From assembly GCA_017404205.1 (NCBI GenBank), contig JAFRCV010000002.1, positions 114,640 through 178,639 of the forward strand: DNA of 64,000 nucleotides, read 5' to 3'. The DNA comes from Erysipelotrichaceae bacterium (GTDB lineage: Bacteria > Bacillota_I > Bacilli_A > Erysipelotrichales > Erysipelotrichaceae). Below the pieces are notes generated by a model. It did not search any database. It was given only the letters and a program-made list of their open reading frames with translations, and was not told the origin of the DNA. A program made the translations under genes and the position numbers. Below are positions 9,275-17,819 of the stretch, one piece after another (the first letter of the stretch is position 1; the number at the start of each line of letters is the position of its first letter).

Positions 9275-11059
9275 ATGAAATATTTTTGTAATCCAATAAA
9301 CATTGATTATCGTTATCAATTTAATAAAGACCCTCGTGTTGGCAAACTCCAAATATGTAGAGAAGCAGCTGATCCTTCACTTATTAAATATAAAGGCAAA
9401 TATTATATTTTTGCCTCTATGCAATTAAAGGTGTGGGTATCAGATGATTTAATAAATTGGGAGAGCTACAAACTACCTAATAATCTTCCACTTTATGATT
9501 ATGCGCCTGATGTTAGAGTTATCGGTGACTATGTATATTTTTCAGCTTCTAGTAGAGATAATATTTGTGACTATTATAAGACTAAGGATATAATCAATGG
9601 CCCATATGAAAAAATAGAAGGAACATTTTCTTTTTGGGATCCAAACATCTTTGAAGATGATGATGGTCGAATCTATTTCTATTGGGGTTGTTCAAACATA
9701 AGTCCAATATATGGTGTTGAAGTAGATAGAGAAACTTTAAAGCCACTTGGCGAAAAGAAAGAATTAATTTTTGGGCATCCTTTTGAAATTGGCTATGAAA
9801 GAGTTGGAAATGATAATTCTAAATATCCAAAAAGCGATGAAGAAATAGAAATGTTGTATCAAGGCTTTGTGAAGAAACAAGGTGTTCCTGAAAATATGTT
9901 GCCTGATAATGTTAAACCTTTAATTAGAGGCATGCTTTCAGATAAACCATATATTGAAGGTGCTTGGCTCAATAAAATTAATGGCAAATATTATTTTCAA
10001 TATGCTGCGCCAGGAACACAATACAATACATATTCAGATGGCGTTTATATAGCTGATAATCCTTTAGGGCCATTTGTGTTAGCTGATAATAATCCTTACT
10101 CATATTTGCCTGGTGGTTTTATGAGTGGAGCTGGTCATGGTTCAACGCTTGTGGATGACAATGGAAAGATGTATCACACATCAACAATGCAGATAAGTGT
10201 TAATCACGATTTTGAAAGAAGGGTAGGTATTTGGCCTAGTTTTATAGATGAAGATGGCCAATTAGTTTGTGATCAAAGATATGGTGATTGGCCAATTGAT
10301 TTGAATAATGCAGAACCATTTAAAGATCCAGATTATTATTTATTAAGTTACAAAAAAGAAATGAAGGCATCAAGTTATATTGAAGGACATGAACCTTTAT
10401 ATGCTGCTGATGAAAATTCTAAGACTTGGTGGCGGGCAAATTCCAATAAAGAAGGCCAATGGCTAAAATGTGATTTAGGACAAACATATGATGTAAAAGG
10501 TATTCAAATAAATTTTGCGGATGATGTCATTAGTGATCAAGAGCCTCAAGGAGAAATCAAAGGGATATCACAAGCAAGATGGATAGATGATAGGCAACAC
10601 AAAACAAGATGGTATCTAGAAGCATCTTTAGATGATATTAATTGGTTTATGCTTAAAGATAAATCAAAAGTTACCACTGATTTAGCTCATGATTATATTG
10701 ATTTAGAAGAAATGATTAAAGCTAGATATATTAGGCTTACAATTATTGAAATTCCAATGAATCAAAACCCATGTATATCTGGTCTTAGAGTCTTTGGCAA
10801 AGGAAGTGGCAAAAAGCCAGATATAGTTAAATATGAATTAAAAAGACAAGATGATTTAGATATGCTTGTAGAAATAGATGATATTGGATGTGGATATAAT
10901 ATTTTATTTGGTAATAGCCCAGACAAACTTTATCACAGTTATAAAACATATGATTGTGTTAAAAGAGTTGGAGCATTAATTAAGGGCAGAGAATACTATG
11001 TTAGAGTGGATAGCTTTAATGAAAACGGTATAACTCAAGGTATAGTAAAAAAATTATAG
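9275..11059 (+). CDS. Glycoside hydrolase family 43 with discoidin-like and FN3-like C-terminal domains
   Basis: A 594-residue protein. The N-terminal five-bladed propeller has the three GH43 acids: Asp33 (AADPSLIKY), Asp122 (FWDPNIFED) and Glu228 (PYIEGAWL). Residues about 360-505 look like an F5/8 type C (discoidin, CBM32-like) domain (LKCDLGQTYDVKGIQINF, ARYIRLTI), and about 510-594 like a fibronectin type III repeat. No signal peptide is seen even though a carbohydrate-binding domain is present, so the protein is probably cytoplasmic. Likely activity is beta-xylosidase or alpha-L-arabinofuranosidase; the family does not settle which. Start follows GH78 directly with GGAGG in the preceding coding end. 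Confidence 0.92.
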   Translation: MKYFCNPINIDYRYQFNKDPRVGKLQICREAADPSLIKYKGKYYIFASMQLKVWVSDDLINWESYKLPNNLPLYDYAPDVRVIGDYVYFSASSRDNICDYYKTKDIINGPYEKIEGTFSFWDPNIFEDDDGRIYFYWGCSNISPIYGVEVDRETLKPLGEKKELIFGHPFEIGYERVGNDNSKYPKSDEEIEMLYQGFVKKQGVPENMLPDNVKPLIRGMLSDKPYIEGAWLNKINGKYYFQYAAPGTQYNTYSDGVYIADNPLGPFVLADNNPYSYLPGGFMSGAGHGSTLVDDNGKMYHTSTMQISVNHDFERRVGIWPSFIDEDGQLVCDQRYGDWPIDLNNAEPFKDPDYYLLSYKKEMKASSYIEGHEPLYAADENSKTWWRANSNKEGQWLKCDLGQTYDVKGIQINFADDVISDQEPQGEIKGISQARWIDDRQHKTRWYLEASLDDINWFMLKDKSKVTTDLAHDYIDLEEMIKARYIRLTIIEIPMNQNPCISGLRVFGKGSGKKPDIVKYELKRQDDLDMLVEIDDIGCGYNILFGNSPDKLYHSYKTYDCVKRVGALIKGREYYVRVDSFNENGITQGIVKKL

Positions 11060-11070
11060 GGGGGGAAAGA

Positions 11071-12342
11071 ATGATTGCGAAAGATTTCATGATAGGTGCG
11101 GCCACTGCCGCTCATCAAGTTGAAGGAAACAATATTCATAGTGATTATTGGCTACAAGAAAATATGCCACATACAAGTTTTTTAGAACCAAGTGGCATTG
11201 CGTGTGATCATTATAATCGATACAAAGAAGATATAAAAATGATGGCAGATGCAGGCCTTAATGCCTATCGTTTCTCTATTGAATGGGCAAGAATCGAACC
11301 AGAAGAGGGCTTATTTGATGAAAATGAAATCAATCATTATGAAGATGTAATTAATACTTGTCTTAGCTATAATGTTAAACCAATAGTTACGCTTATGCAT
11401 TTTACATCACCTGCATGGCTTATTAAAAAGGGTGGCTGGACAAGTGTTAGTACTGTTGAATATTTTAGAAGATATGTTTCTTATGTGATTGATAAATTAG
11501 GATCTAAATTAGAATTTGTTTGCACAATCAATGAAGCAAATATGGGCTTACAATTAGCCGCTATTTCTAAACGCTTTAAACTAATGGCTGAACAAGTCGC
11601 AAAGAAAGCTGATGGCACAGTGCAAGTTGGCATGAATTTTGAAAAGATGATGGAAAATATGAAATATGCAGCTATGGAAAATGCCCAAATATTTGGTACA
11701 CCTGATCCAAAAATATTTGTATCATCTAGAGATTTAAATGATGATGAAATAGTCATTAAAGCTCATTTAGCCGCAAGAGAAGAAATAAAGAAATTATATC
11801 CAAATATTAAAGTTGGACTTACATTATCTTTACATGATCTACAAGATGTGGGCGGCGGCGAAAAATATATTAAAGAAGCATGGAATGAAGAATTCTCTCA
11901 TTATCTTCCTTATATAAAAGATGATGATTTCTTAGGCGTTCAAAATTATACAAGAACATTATATGGAGAAAATGGACAATTACCTGCTCCTGAAGGCGCT
12001 GAATTAACACAGATGAATTATGAATACTATCCAGAAGCTTTGGGCAATGTGATAAGAAAAGTCAATGAAGAATATAAAGGAGTAATCATCGTTACTGAAA
12101 ATGGTGTAGCAATTGACGATGATGAAAGAAGAGTAAATTTCATCAATAAAGCCATTGAAGGAATTAAGAAATGTCTTAATGAAGGAATCAAAATAAATGG
12201 TTATTTCTATTGGAGTTTGATGGATAATTTTGAATGGCAAAAAGGCTATTCACAAAAATTTGGTTTAGTTGCTGTAGATAGAACAAGCATGGAAAGAACA
12301 GCCAAAAAGAGTTTATATTATTTAGGTTCTTATAATAAATAA
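11071..12342 (+). CDS. Glycoside hydrolase family 1 (beta-glucosidase-like)
   Basis: A 423-residue GH1 TIM barrel, slightly shorter than the usual 440-480. N-terminal AATAAHQVEGN and YRFSIEWARIEPEEG are diagnostic. The nucleophile Glu343 lies in VTENGVAIDDDER. The acid/base Glu155 lies in TINEANMG, where most members have NEP, so the Pro is replaced by Ala-Asn. YWSLMDNFEWQKGY is the conserved C-terminal aglycone motif. ATG 11071 follows a run of G (AGGGGGGGAAAG). Last gene of the glycosidase operon; no signal peptide. Substrate may be a beta-glucoside or related aryl glycoside. Confidence 0.93.
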   Translation: MIAKDFMIGAATAAHQVEGNNIHSDYWLQENMPHTSFLEPSGIACDHYNRYKEDIKMMADAGLNAYRFSIEWARIEPEEGLFDENEINHYEDVINTCLSYNVKPIVTLMHFTSPAWLIKKGGWTSVSTVEYFRRYVSYVIDKLGSKLEFVCTINEANMGLQLAAISKRFKLMAEQVAKKADGTVQVGMNFEKMMENMKYAAMENAQIFGTPDPKIFVSSRDLNDDEIVIKAHLAAREEIKKLYPNIKVGLTLSLHDLQDVGGGEKYIKEAWNEEFSHYLPYIKDDDFLGVQNYTRTLYGENGQLPAPEGAELTQMNYEYYPEALGNVIRKVNEEYKGVIIVTENGVAIDDDERRVNFINKAIEGIKKCLNEGIKINGYFYWSLMDNFEWQKGYSQKFGLVAVDRTSMERTAKKSLYYLGSYNK

Positions 12343-12346
12343 ATAT

Positions 12347-12373
12347 AAGGGCAAACGATCTTTGTCCTTTTTA
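12347..12373. terminator. Terminator between convergent GH1 and AraC genes
   Basis: Nine-base-pair stem AAGGGCAAA / TTTGTCCTT (one G-T pair) with a five-base loop, followed by TTTT on the plus strand. It lies between the GH1 stop and the end of the minus-strand AraC gene and serves at least the glycosidase operon. Confidence 0.7.
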
Positions 12374-13246
12374 AATTGTTTTATGTAACATATTAATTTG
12401 ATATTCTTTTGGTGACATCGAATATTCCTTTTTAAAGGCTCTAAAAAATGAAGAATAATCATTAAAGCCAAAATCTTGATAAACATCACGAATAGATTGT
12501 CCATTACTTATACCATAAACGCAATTTTCTAATCTTCTTTTTGTGATGTATTTATGAATAGACATTCCAATATGTTCTTTAAATAAATGAGCTATATAAT
12601 ATTTTGAAATATAAAATATCTCACTTAATTTATCTAACGATAATTGTTCATCTAAATGCGTATCAATATAATTTATGATTTGATCAAATAAATAGGCGTT
12701 GTTGTTTAAAGGATGTAAATGTTCATGCTCATAGAATAGACGATTTAATGTCATCAATAAATCTTGGATGCAGATATCGATAAAGATTTCTTTTTCATAG
12801 CGATCATTTCTAACTTCTGATAATAAACGCAATAATTTTGTTTGGATCATTGCGTATTCGTTTTCCGAAAAATGATAAATATATTGTTGTTTCTTGATGG
12901 TGTTTTCAACAATGGCAATTTTATTATTTATTCTTTGACATATTTGATTAAAATATTTTTTTGAAATCCAAAAAACATAACGACAATAAGATTTATCATT
13001 ATTTTTGGTTAAAGCACGATGCATTGTATTTGGTGGAACAATGACAACATCTCCTAATTTAAGAGAGGTCTTATGTTTATGAATTTCCATTTCAATGTAT
13101 CCTTTAACAGGAAAATAGAATTCATAATAGTTGTGATTATGTATAGCTACGTTTTGAAAATGAGAATCGCTGTAATAAAAAACTTCAAAGTCATCATTGG
13201 ACATTGTCTGTCTTCTTAAAAATTCCGAACGCAGTTTTTGCCTCAT
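12371..13246 (-). CDS. AraC-family regulator with cupin sensor domain
   Basis: A 291-residue regulator. The N-terminal cupin-like domain (HNHNYYEFYFPVKG, then LGDVVIVPPNTMH) should sense a sugar or uronate; the C-terminal AraC helix-turn-helix pair is complete (LSLDKLSEIFYISKYYIAHL, then QDFGFNDYSSFFRAFKKEY). It is divergent from uxuA and the best candidate regulator of the uronate genes. No ribosome binding site precedes ATG 13246; instead an extended -10 TGCTATAAT ends six bases before it, which suggests a leaderless mRNA. A later Met at 13204 is an alternative start but also lacks a Shine-Dalgarno. Confidence 0.87.
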   Translation of the reverse strand: MRQKLRSEFLRRQTMSNDDFEVFYYSDSHFQNVAIHNHNYYEFYFPVKGYIEMEIHKHKTSLKLGDVVIVPPNTMHRALTKNNDKSYCRYVFWISKKYFNQICQRINNKIAIVENTIKKQQYIYHFSENEYAMIQTKLLRLLSEVRNDRYEKEIFIDICIQDLLMTLNRLFYEHEHLHPLNNNAYLFDQIINYIDTHLDEQLSLDKLSEIFYISKYYIAHLFKEHIGMSIHKYITKRRLENCVYGISNGQSIRDVYQDFGFNDYSSFFRAFKKEYSMSPKEYQINMLHKTI

Positions 13247-13252
13247 ATTTAC

Positions 13253-13312
13253 ATTATAGCAATATTTGCAATATATTTCGCAAAATGCACAATGTAAAGA
13301 AAGTTACTTTCA
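13253..13312. promoter_or_regulatory. Divergent AraC/uxuA promoter region with repeated operator-like motifs
   Basis: On the minus strand TATAAT (13253-13258) with TGC in front is the AraC -10. Behind it lie repeated GCAAT/TTGCAA/GCAAAATGCA words (13259-13290) and an inverted repeat GAAAG-TTA-CTTTC at 13299-13311. The repeats are typical of regulator half-sites in a divergent control region; which protein binds is unknown. Confidence 0.45.
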
Positions 13313-13345
13313 ATTCATAATTAAGATATAAGGACGGTAAACAAT

Positions 13346-14419
13346 ATGAAAATGACACTTCGTTGGTATGGCTCAAAATATGATACAGTAACTCTTGAAC
13401 AAATTAGACAAATTCCTGGTGTTAAAGGTGTCATTACGACACTATATGATAAACAACCAGGGCAACTTTGGACAAGAGAAGAAATCAAAGCTTTAAAAGA
13501 TGAAGTAGAAAGCGCTGGTTTAAAGATTGAAGGTATAGAAAGCGTCAATGTATCAGACGCTATCAAAACAGGCTCAAAGGATAGAGATAAAGATATTGAT
13601 ACTTATATTGAATGTTTAAGAAATCTTGGCAAAGAAGATATTCATTTGGTATGCTACAACTTTATGCCTGTATTTGATTGGACACGCACTGAATTGGCTA
13701 GAAAAAGAGAAGACGGCTCTACTGTTTTAGCTTATACTCAAGAAGCTGTTGATAGTTTAGTTCCTGAAAAGATGTTTGAAAGTATTTCTTCAGATATGAA
13801 TGGAACGATTATGCCAGGTTGGGAGCCTGAAAGAATGGCTAAAGTTAAAGAGTTGTTTGAATTATATAAAGATATTGATAATGAAAAACTATTTGCGAAT
13901 TTAGTTTATTTCTTAAAAAAGATTATGCCAGTATGTAATGAGTATGATATTAAAATGGCTATTCATCCTGATGATCCCGCATGGAGCGTTTTTGGTTTAC
14001 CTAGAATTATCATTAATAAAGAAAATATCAAACGTTTAATGGATGCTGTTGATGATGTACATAATGGTGTAACTTTCTGTTCTGGCAGTTATGGCACAAA
14101 TTTAAATAATGACTTACCAGATATGATTCGTTCATTAAAAGGGCGTATTCATTTTGCTCATGTCAGAAACTTAAAATTCCATTCACCTACAAATTTTGAA
14201 GAAGCAGCACATTTATCAAGTGATGGGTCGTTTGATATGTATGAGATAGTAAAAGCTCTTTATGATATCGGCTTTGATGGTCCAATTAGACCAGATCATG
14301 GTCGTATGATTTGGAATGAAGTTGCCATGCCGGGGTATGGATTATATGATAGAGCACTTGGCGCAACTTATATAAATGGTTTATGGGAAGCAATTGAAAA
14401 GAATGATAAAAGAAAGTAG
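13346..14419 (+). CDS. uxuA: Mannonate dehydratase
   Basis: Dehydrates D-mannonate to 2-keto-3-deoxy-D-gluconate, the third step of glucuronate catabolism. The 357-residue length matches the family. Diagnostic segments: MTLRWYGSKYDTVTLEQIRQ at the N-terminus, CYNFMPVFDWTRT, MAIHPDDPAWSVFGLPRI and VTFCSGSYG, then GRIHFAHVRN and RPDHGRMIW, which supply the metal-binding His and Asp residues. ATG 13346 follows AAGGACGG with eight bases spacing. It starts a four-gene operon (uxuA, uxuB-like, uxaC, eda) with gaps of nine bases or fewer. Confidence 0.97.
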   Translation: MKMTLRWYGSKYDTVTLEQIRQIPGVKGVITTLYDKQPGQLWTREEIKALKDEVESAGLKIEGIESVNVSDAIKTGSKDRDKDIDTYIECLRNLGKEDIHLVCYNFMPVFDWTRTELARKREDGSTVLAYTQEAVDSLVPEKMFESISSDMNGTIMPGWEPERMAKVKELFELYKDIDNEKLFANLVYFLKKIMPVCNEYDIKMAIHPDDPAWSVFGLPRIIINKENIKRLMDAVDDVHNGVTFCSGSYGTNLNNDLPDMIRSLKGRIHFAHVRNLKFHSPTNFEEAAHLSSDGSFDMYEIVKALYDIGFDGPIRPDHGRMIWNEVAMPGYGLYDRALGATYINGLWEAIEKNDKRK

Positions 14420-14428
14420 GAAATAAAG

Positions 14429-15280
14429 ATGAATAAAAATGTAATAAATACTGATTTAACAGGTAAGGTAGCTGTTGTAACGGGAGCTGGAGGAGTTTTG
14501 TGTTCTGAGTTTGCGAAAGTATTAGCTAATGCTGGAGCAAAAGTGGCTTTATTAGATTTAAACTTTGATGCAGCAAACGAATTTGCGAAGGAAATTGTCA
14601 ATGAAGGCGGATGCGCAAAAGCCTATGCTTGTAATGTATTAGATAAAGAAGCGTGTGAGAAAGTTGCTAATGAAGTTTTAAAAGATTTAGGTTCTTGTGA
14701 CATCTTAATCAATGGTGCAGGTGGCAATAATCCACGTGCTACAACTGATAAAGAATACTTTGAATTAGGCGATATTGAAGATGATACAAAGAGTTTCTTT
14801 GATTTAGATAAGAGTGGTGTTGAATTTGTGTTCAACTTAAATTTCATCGGTACATTATTACCAACACAAGCATTTGTAAAACAGATGATTGGCAAGAAAG
14901 GATGCAACATCTTAAATATTAGTTCAATGAATGCTTTTACTCCTTTAACAAAGATTCCTGCTTACTCAGGCGCTAAAGCAGCTATTTCTAACTTTACACA
15001 ATGGTTGGCTGTACATTTTTCTAAAGTGGGTATTCGTGTTAATGCGATTGCACCTGGTTTCTTTTCAACAAAACAAAATGCCGCATTATTATTCAATGAA
15101 GATGGCACGCCTACAAAAAGAACAGAGAAGATTATTAATGCTACACCAATGAATCGTTTTGGTAAAACAGAGGAACTAAGCGGAGCAGTATTGTTCTTAT
15201 TAAATAATGAAGCAGCTTCATTTATAACTGGTGTAACTTTGCCAATTGATGGTGGTTTCTCTGCTTATTCAGGAGTATAA
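14429..15280 (+). CDS. uxuB: SDR-type fructuronate reductase (D-mannonate oxidoreductase)
   Basis: Short-chain dehydrogenase of 283 residues, expected to interconvert D-fructuronate and D-mannonate with NAD(P)H. The Rossmann nucleotide motif is VVTGAGGVLCSEFAKVLA, followed by LLDLNFDAANEF; the catalytic set is Ser in NISSMNAF and YSGAK (YxxxK). In Bacillus subtilis the equivalent reaction is also done by an SDR (YjmF/UxuB), unlike the long-chain E. coli UxuB. The long insertion after NGAGGNNPRATTDKEYF is typical of that subgroup. It sits between uxuA and uxaC, which supports the call strongly. Confidence 0.9.
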   Translation: MNKNVINTDLTGKVAVVTGAGGVLCSEFAKVLANAGAKVALLDLNFDAANEFAKEIVNEGGCAKAYACNVLDKEACEKVANEVLKDLGSCDILINGAGGNNPRATTDKEYFELGDIEDDTKSFFDLDKSGVEFVFNLNFIGTLLPTQAFVKQMIGKKGCNILNISSMNAFTPLTKIPAYSGAKAAISNFTQWLAVHFSKVGIRVNAIAPGFFSTKQNAALLFNEDGTPTKRTEKIINATPMNRFGKTEELSGAVLFLLNNEAASFITGVTLPIDGGFSAYSGV

Positions 15281-15282
15281 AC

Positions 15283-16692
15283 ATGAAGCAATTTATGGGA
15301 GATGATTTTCTTTTAAATAGTAAAACAGCCAATCATTTATATCATGATTACGCAAAGAAAATGCCAATAATTGATTATCATTGCCACTTAAGTCCAAAAG
15401 AAATATATGAAGATGTACACTTTCAAACAATAACTGAAGCATGGCTAAAAGGCGACCATTATAAATGGCGAATTATGCGAGCTCATGGTGTCGAAGAAAG
15501 ATATATAACTGGCGACGCAAGTGACGAAGAAAAATTTATGAAATGGGCAGAAACTATAAGTTTAGCTATTGGCAATCCTCTTTTTCATTGGACACATATG
15601 GAACTACAAAAATTCTTTGATTATCACGGCGTGTTAAATAATGAAAGCGCAAAAGAAGTATATGAATTGTGTAACAAAAAATTAAAAACACTATCAGCAC
15701 GAAAGATGATTGAAATGTCTAATGTTACACATTTATGTACTACTGATGATCCAATTGATGATTTGCGTTGGCATGCCTTGATTAAAGAAGACAAGTCTTT
15801 CAAAGTAAAAGTAATGCCAGCTTTTAGACCAGATAAGTCAATGTCTATTAATAGAAATGATTATTTAGATTATATTGCTAAATTATCAAAAGTTTCAAAG
15901 ATAAATATTAATTCATTCGCTAGTTTAATGGAAGTGCTAAAAAAACGTATAGAATTTTTTAATGAGAATGGTTGTTCAATATCTGACCACGGTATGGACT
16001 TAATTGTTTATAAAGAAGCTAGTGAAGAAGAAATAGAAACAATCTTTCAAAAGCGTTTAAATAATCAAGATTTAAGCCAAGATGAAATTTATAAATTTAG
16101 AACAGCATTTTTGCTTAAGATGTGCAAAGAATATGCAAAGAATAATTGGGTTGTGCAATTACATTATGGTGTTGTTCGTGACAACAATGAAAAACTATTT
16201 AAAAAACTAGGACCTGATGCGGGAATTGATTCAATTGGTGATAATACACAAATTTCTATGTTGGCTAAATTCTTAAATGCTTTAGCTAAAACAGATGAAT
16301 TGCCAAAGACAATTGTCTATTCATTAAATCCAATAGATAATACAGCAATTGAAACAGTTATCGCTTGTTTTCAAGAAGGACCTACAGTTTCCAAACTACA
16401 ACACGGAGCAGCTTGGTGGTTTAATGACCACAAAGATGGTATGGAAGCTCATATGAAATCGTTGGCTAATGAGGGTATGCTGGCTCACTTTGTAGGTATG
16501 CTTACAGATTCAAGAAGCTTTCTGTCATACACAAGACACGATTATTTTAGAAGAATTCTATGTAACCTAGTTGGTGAATGGGTTGAAAACGGCGAATATC
16601 CTAATGATGAATTATATTTAGAAAAAATCATTAAGGGCATTTCCTATAACAATGCATATACATATTTTAATTTCGATGTGGAGGAAAAATAA
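15283..16692 (+). CDS. uxaC: Glucuronate (uronate) isomerase
   Basis: Isomerises D-glucuronate to D-fructuronate (and galacturonate to tagaturonate). At 469 residues it is family length. It belongs to the amidohydrolase-like TIM barrels: IIDYHCHLSPKEIYED near residue 30 carries the metal His pair, and the C-terminal part has MLTDSRSFLSYTRHDYFRRI, a UxaC hallmark. WVVQLHYGVVRDNN is the conserved core segment. ATG lies two bases after the uxuB-like stop, and the stop overlaps the eda start by one base, so all are co-transcribed. Confidence 0.97.
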   Translation: MKQFMGDDFLLNSKTANHLYHDYAKKMPIIDYHCHLSPKEIYEDVHFQTITEAWLKGDHYKWRIMRAHGVEERYITGDASDEEKFMKWAETISLAIGNPLFHWTHMELQKFFDYHGVLNNESAKEVYELCNKKLKTLSARKMIEMSNVTHLCTTDDPIDDLRWHALIKEDKSFKVKVMPAFRPDKSMSINRNDYLDYIAKLSKVSKININSFASLMEVLKKRIEFFNENGCSISDHGMDLIVYKEASEEEIETIFQKRLNNQDLSQDEIYKFRTAFLLKMCKEYAKNNWVVQLHYGVVRDNNEKLFKKLGPDAGIDSIGDNTQISMLAKFLNALAKTDELPKTIVYSLNPIDNTAIETVIACFQEGPTVSKLQHGAAWWFNDHKDGMEAHMKSLANEGMLAHFVGMLTDSRSFLSYTRHDYFRRILCNLVGEWVENGEYPNDELYLEKIIKGISYNNAYTYFNFDVEEK

Positions 16693-17327
16693 TGACAATA
16701 AATGATGAATTAAGAAAATATGGAGTAGTACCTGTAGTTGTATTAGATGATTCAAAAGACGCGTTGCCGTTAGCGAAGGCTTTAGTTGATGGCGGTTTGC
16801 CTTGTGCAGAGGTAACCTTTAGAACATCAGCTGCCAAAGAAGCTATTCATCTCATAGTAGAAGAGTATCCTGATATGTTAGTTGGTGCAGGAACAGTATT
16901 AAATATTGAACAAGCAAAAGACGCAATTAATGTTGGCGCAAAATTTATTGTCAGTCCAGGCTTTGATGATGATTTGGTTAGATATTGTAAGGAAAACAAC
17001 ATACCCGTATTTCCAGGTGTTGTTACACCAACAGAAGTAATGAAGGCTCTAAAATATGATTTAAAAGTTCTGAAATTTTTTCCCGCAGAAAACTATGGTG
17101 GCTTAGCTACAATCAAAGCTTTATCTGCTCCATTCAATAATATTCAATTTATGCCAACCGGTGGTATCAATAGTAAAAACATTAAAGATTATTTAACTAA
17201 CAATAAGATTATTGCCTGTGGTGGAAGTTGGATGGTAAAAAAAGAATTAATCAACGAAGGAAAATTTGATGTCATTGAGTCGTTAGTTAAAGAAGCAGTT
17301 TCAATTGTAAAAGAAATAAGAGGATAA
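16692..17327 (+). CDS. eda: KDPG/KHG aldolase
   Basis: A 211-residue class I aldolase that splits 2-keto-3-deoxy-6-phosphogluconate to pyruvate and glyceraldehyde-3-phosphate. The catalytic Glu is in PCAEVTFRT and the Schiff-base Lys in VLKFFPAENYGG; VGAGTVL and FMPTGGI are the phosphate-loop signatures. The one-base overlap with uxaC (TAATG) shows translational coupling. No 2-keto-3-deoxygluconate kinase, needed to make its substrate from UxuA's product, is found in the window; it is presumably encoded elsewhere, possibly upstream of xylA. Confidence 0.96.
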   Translation: MTINDELRKYGVVPVVVLDDSKDALPLAKALVDGGLPCAEVTFRTSAAKEAIHLIVEEYPDMLVGAGTVLNIEQAKDAINVGAKFIVSPGFDDDLVRYCKENNIPVFPGVVTPTEVMKALKYDLKVLKFFPAENYGGLATIKALSAPFNNIQFMPTGGINSKNIKDYLTNNKIIACGGSWMVKKELINEGKFDVIESLVKEAVSIVKEIRG

Positions 17328-17370
17328 AACATATTCTTTAAACAATATATAAATTTGATATATTAAAATC

Positions 17371-17517
17371 ATGAATGACGAAGAATTATTAAATAATCTA
17401 CTGGAAGAAGGATATAGTAAAGAAGAAGTATTAGAAATAATTGAAGCATATGATACAGAAAAAGAACATTTAGATTTTTATAGATTTATAGAATTACATT
17501 ATCACATAAATGATTAA
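17371..17517 (+). CDS. Small acidic hypothetical protein (48 residues)
   Basis: ATG 17371 opens a 48-residue frame (MNDEELLNNLLEEGYSKEEV, then IIEAYDTEKEHLDFYRF, ending ELHYHIND). The composition is acidic and helical, and codon use matches the neighbours. There is no ribosome binding site, but an extended -10 (TGATATATT) ends exactly six bases before the ATG, so a leaderless transcript is plausible. I do not recognise a family. It lies in the 492-base gap between eda and rhaA, beside a decayed small gene. Confidence 0.55.
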   Translation: MNDEELLNNLLEEGYSKEEVLEIIEAYDTEKEHLDFYRFIELHYHIND

Positions 17518-17528
17518 TAAGGGGTTTT

Positions 17529-17688
17529 GTAATCTATTATGTAGATATTGAAGGTGAAGATGTTGAATTTGAAGGCGCATATCAAGATATGCATTTTATT
17601 GAAAATTGGCGATGCAAAAAAATACGAAAAGACAGATTATCCACTAGAAACATTCAGCGATTTATTAAAAATATTAATAGGCAACTAA
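17529..17688 (+). pseudogene. Decayed small gene: lost start codon and a -1 frameshift
   Basis: Frame 1 reads IYYVDIEGEDVEFEGAYQ then DMHFIE from 17532; frame 2 continues IGDAKKYEKTDYPLET then FSDLLKILIGN to the TAA at 17686. Restoring one A in GAAAATT near 17607 would fuse the two into a plausible ~52-residue acidic protein. An AAGGGG Shine-Dalgarno (17519-17524) precedes the position where a start would be expected, but the codon there is GTA. Both faults point to a recently inactivated gene. The family is unknown. The rest of the gap before rhaA holds only the promoter region. Confidence 0.5.
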
Positions 17689-17781
17689 AGTAGTTGTTTA
17701 TGTTTTTGATAAAATCAAAATGTAAGGACTTGATAATTGCTGCATTTAGTCATACGCAAAAAATTACAAATATTATTTTAG

Positions 17782-17798
17782 TATAATAATTTTATAAT
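17782..17798 (+). promoter_or_regulatory. Likely -10 elements for the rhaADB operon
   Basis: Two TATAAT hexamers (17782-17787 and 17793-17798) lie just upstream of the rhaA ribosome binding site AGGAGAG. No convincing -35 box is visible, so activation by a regulator is possible. Nothing else is recognised in 17700-17819. Confidence 0.45.
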
Positions 17799-17819
17799 TA
17801 TTGTCACAGGAGAGATCAT

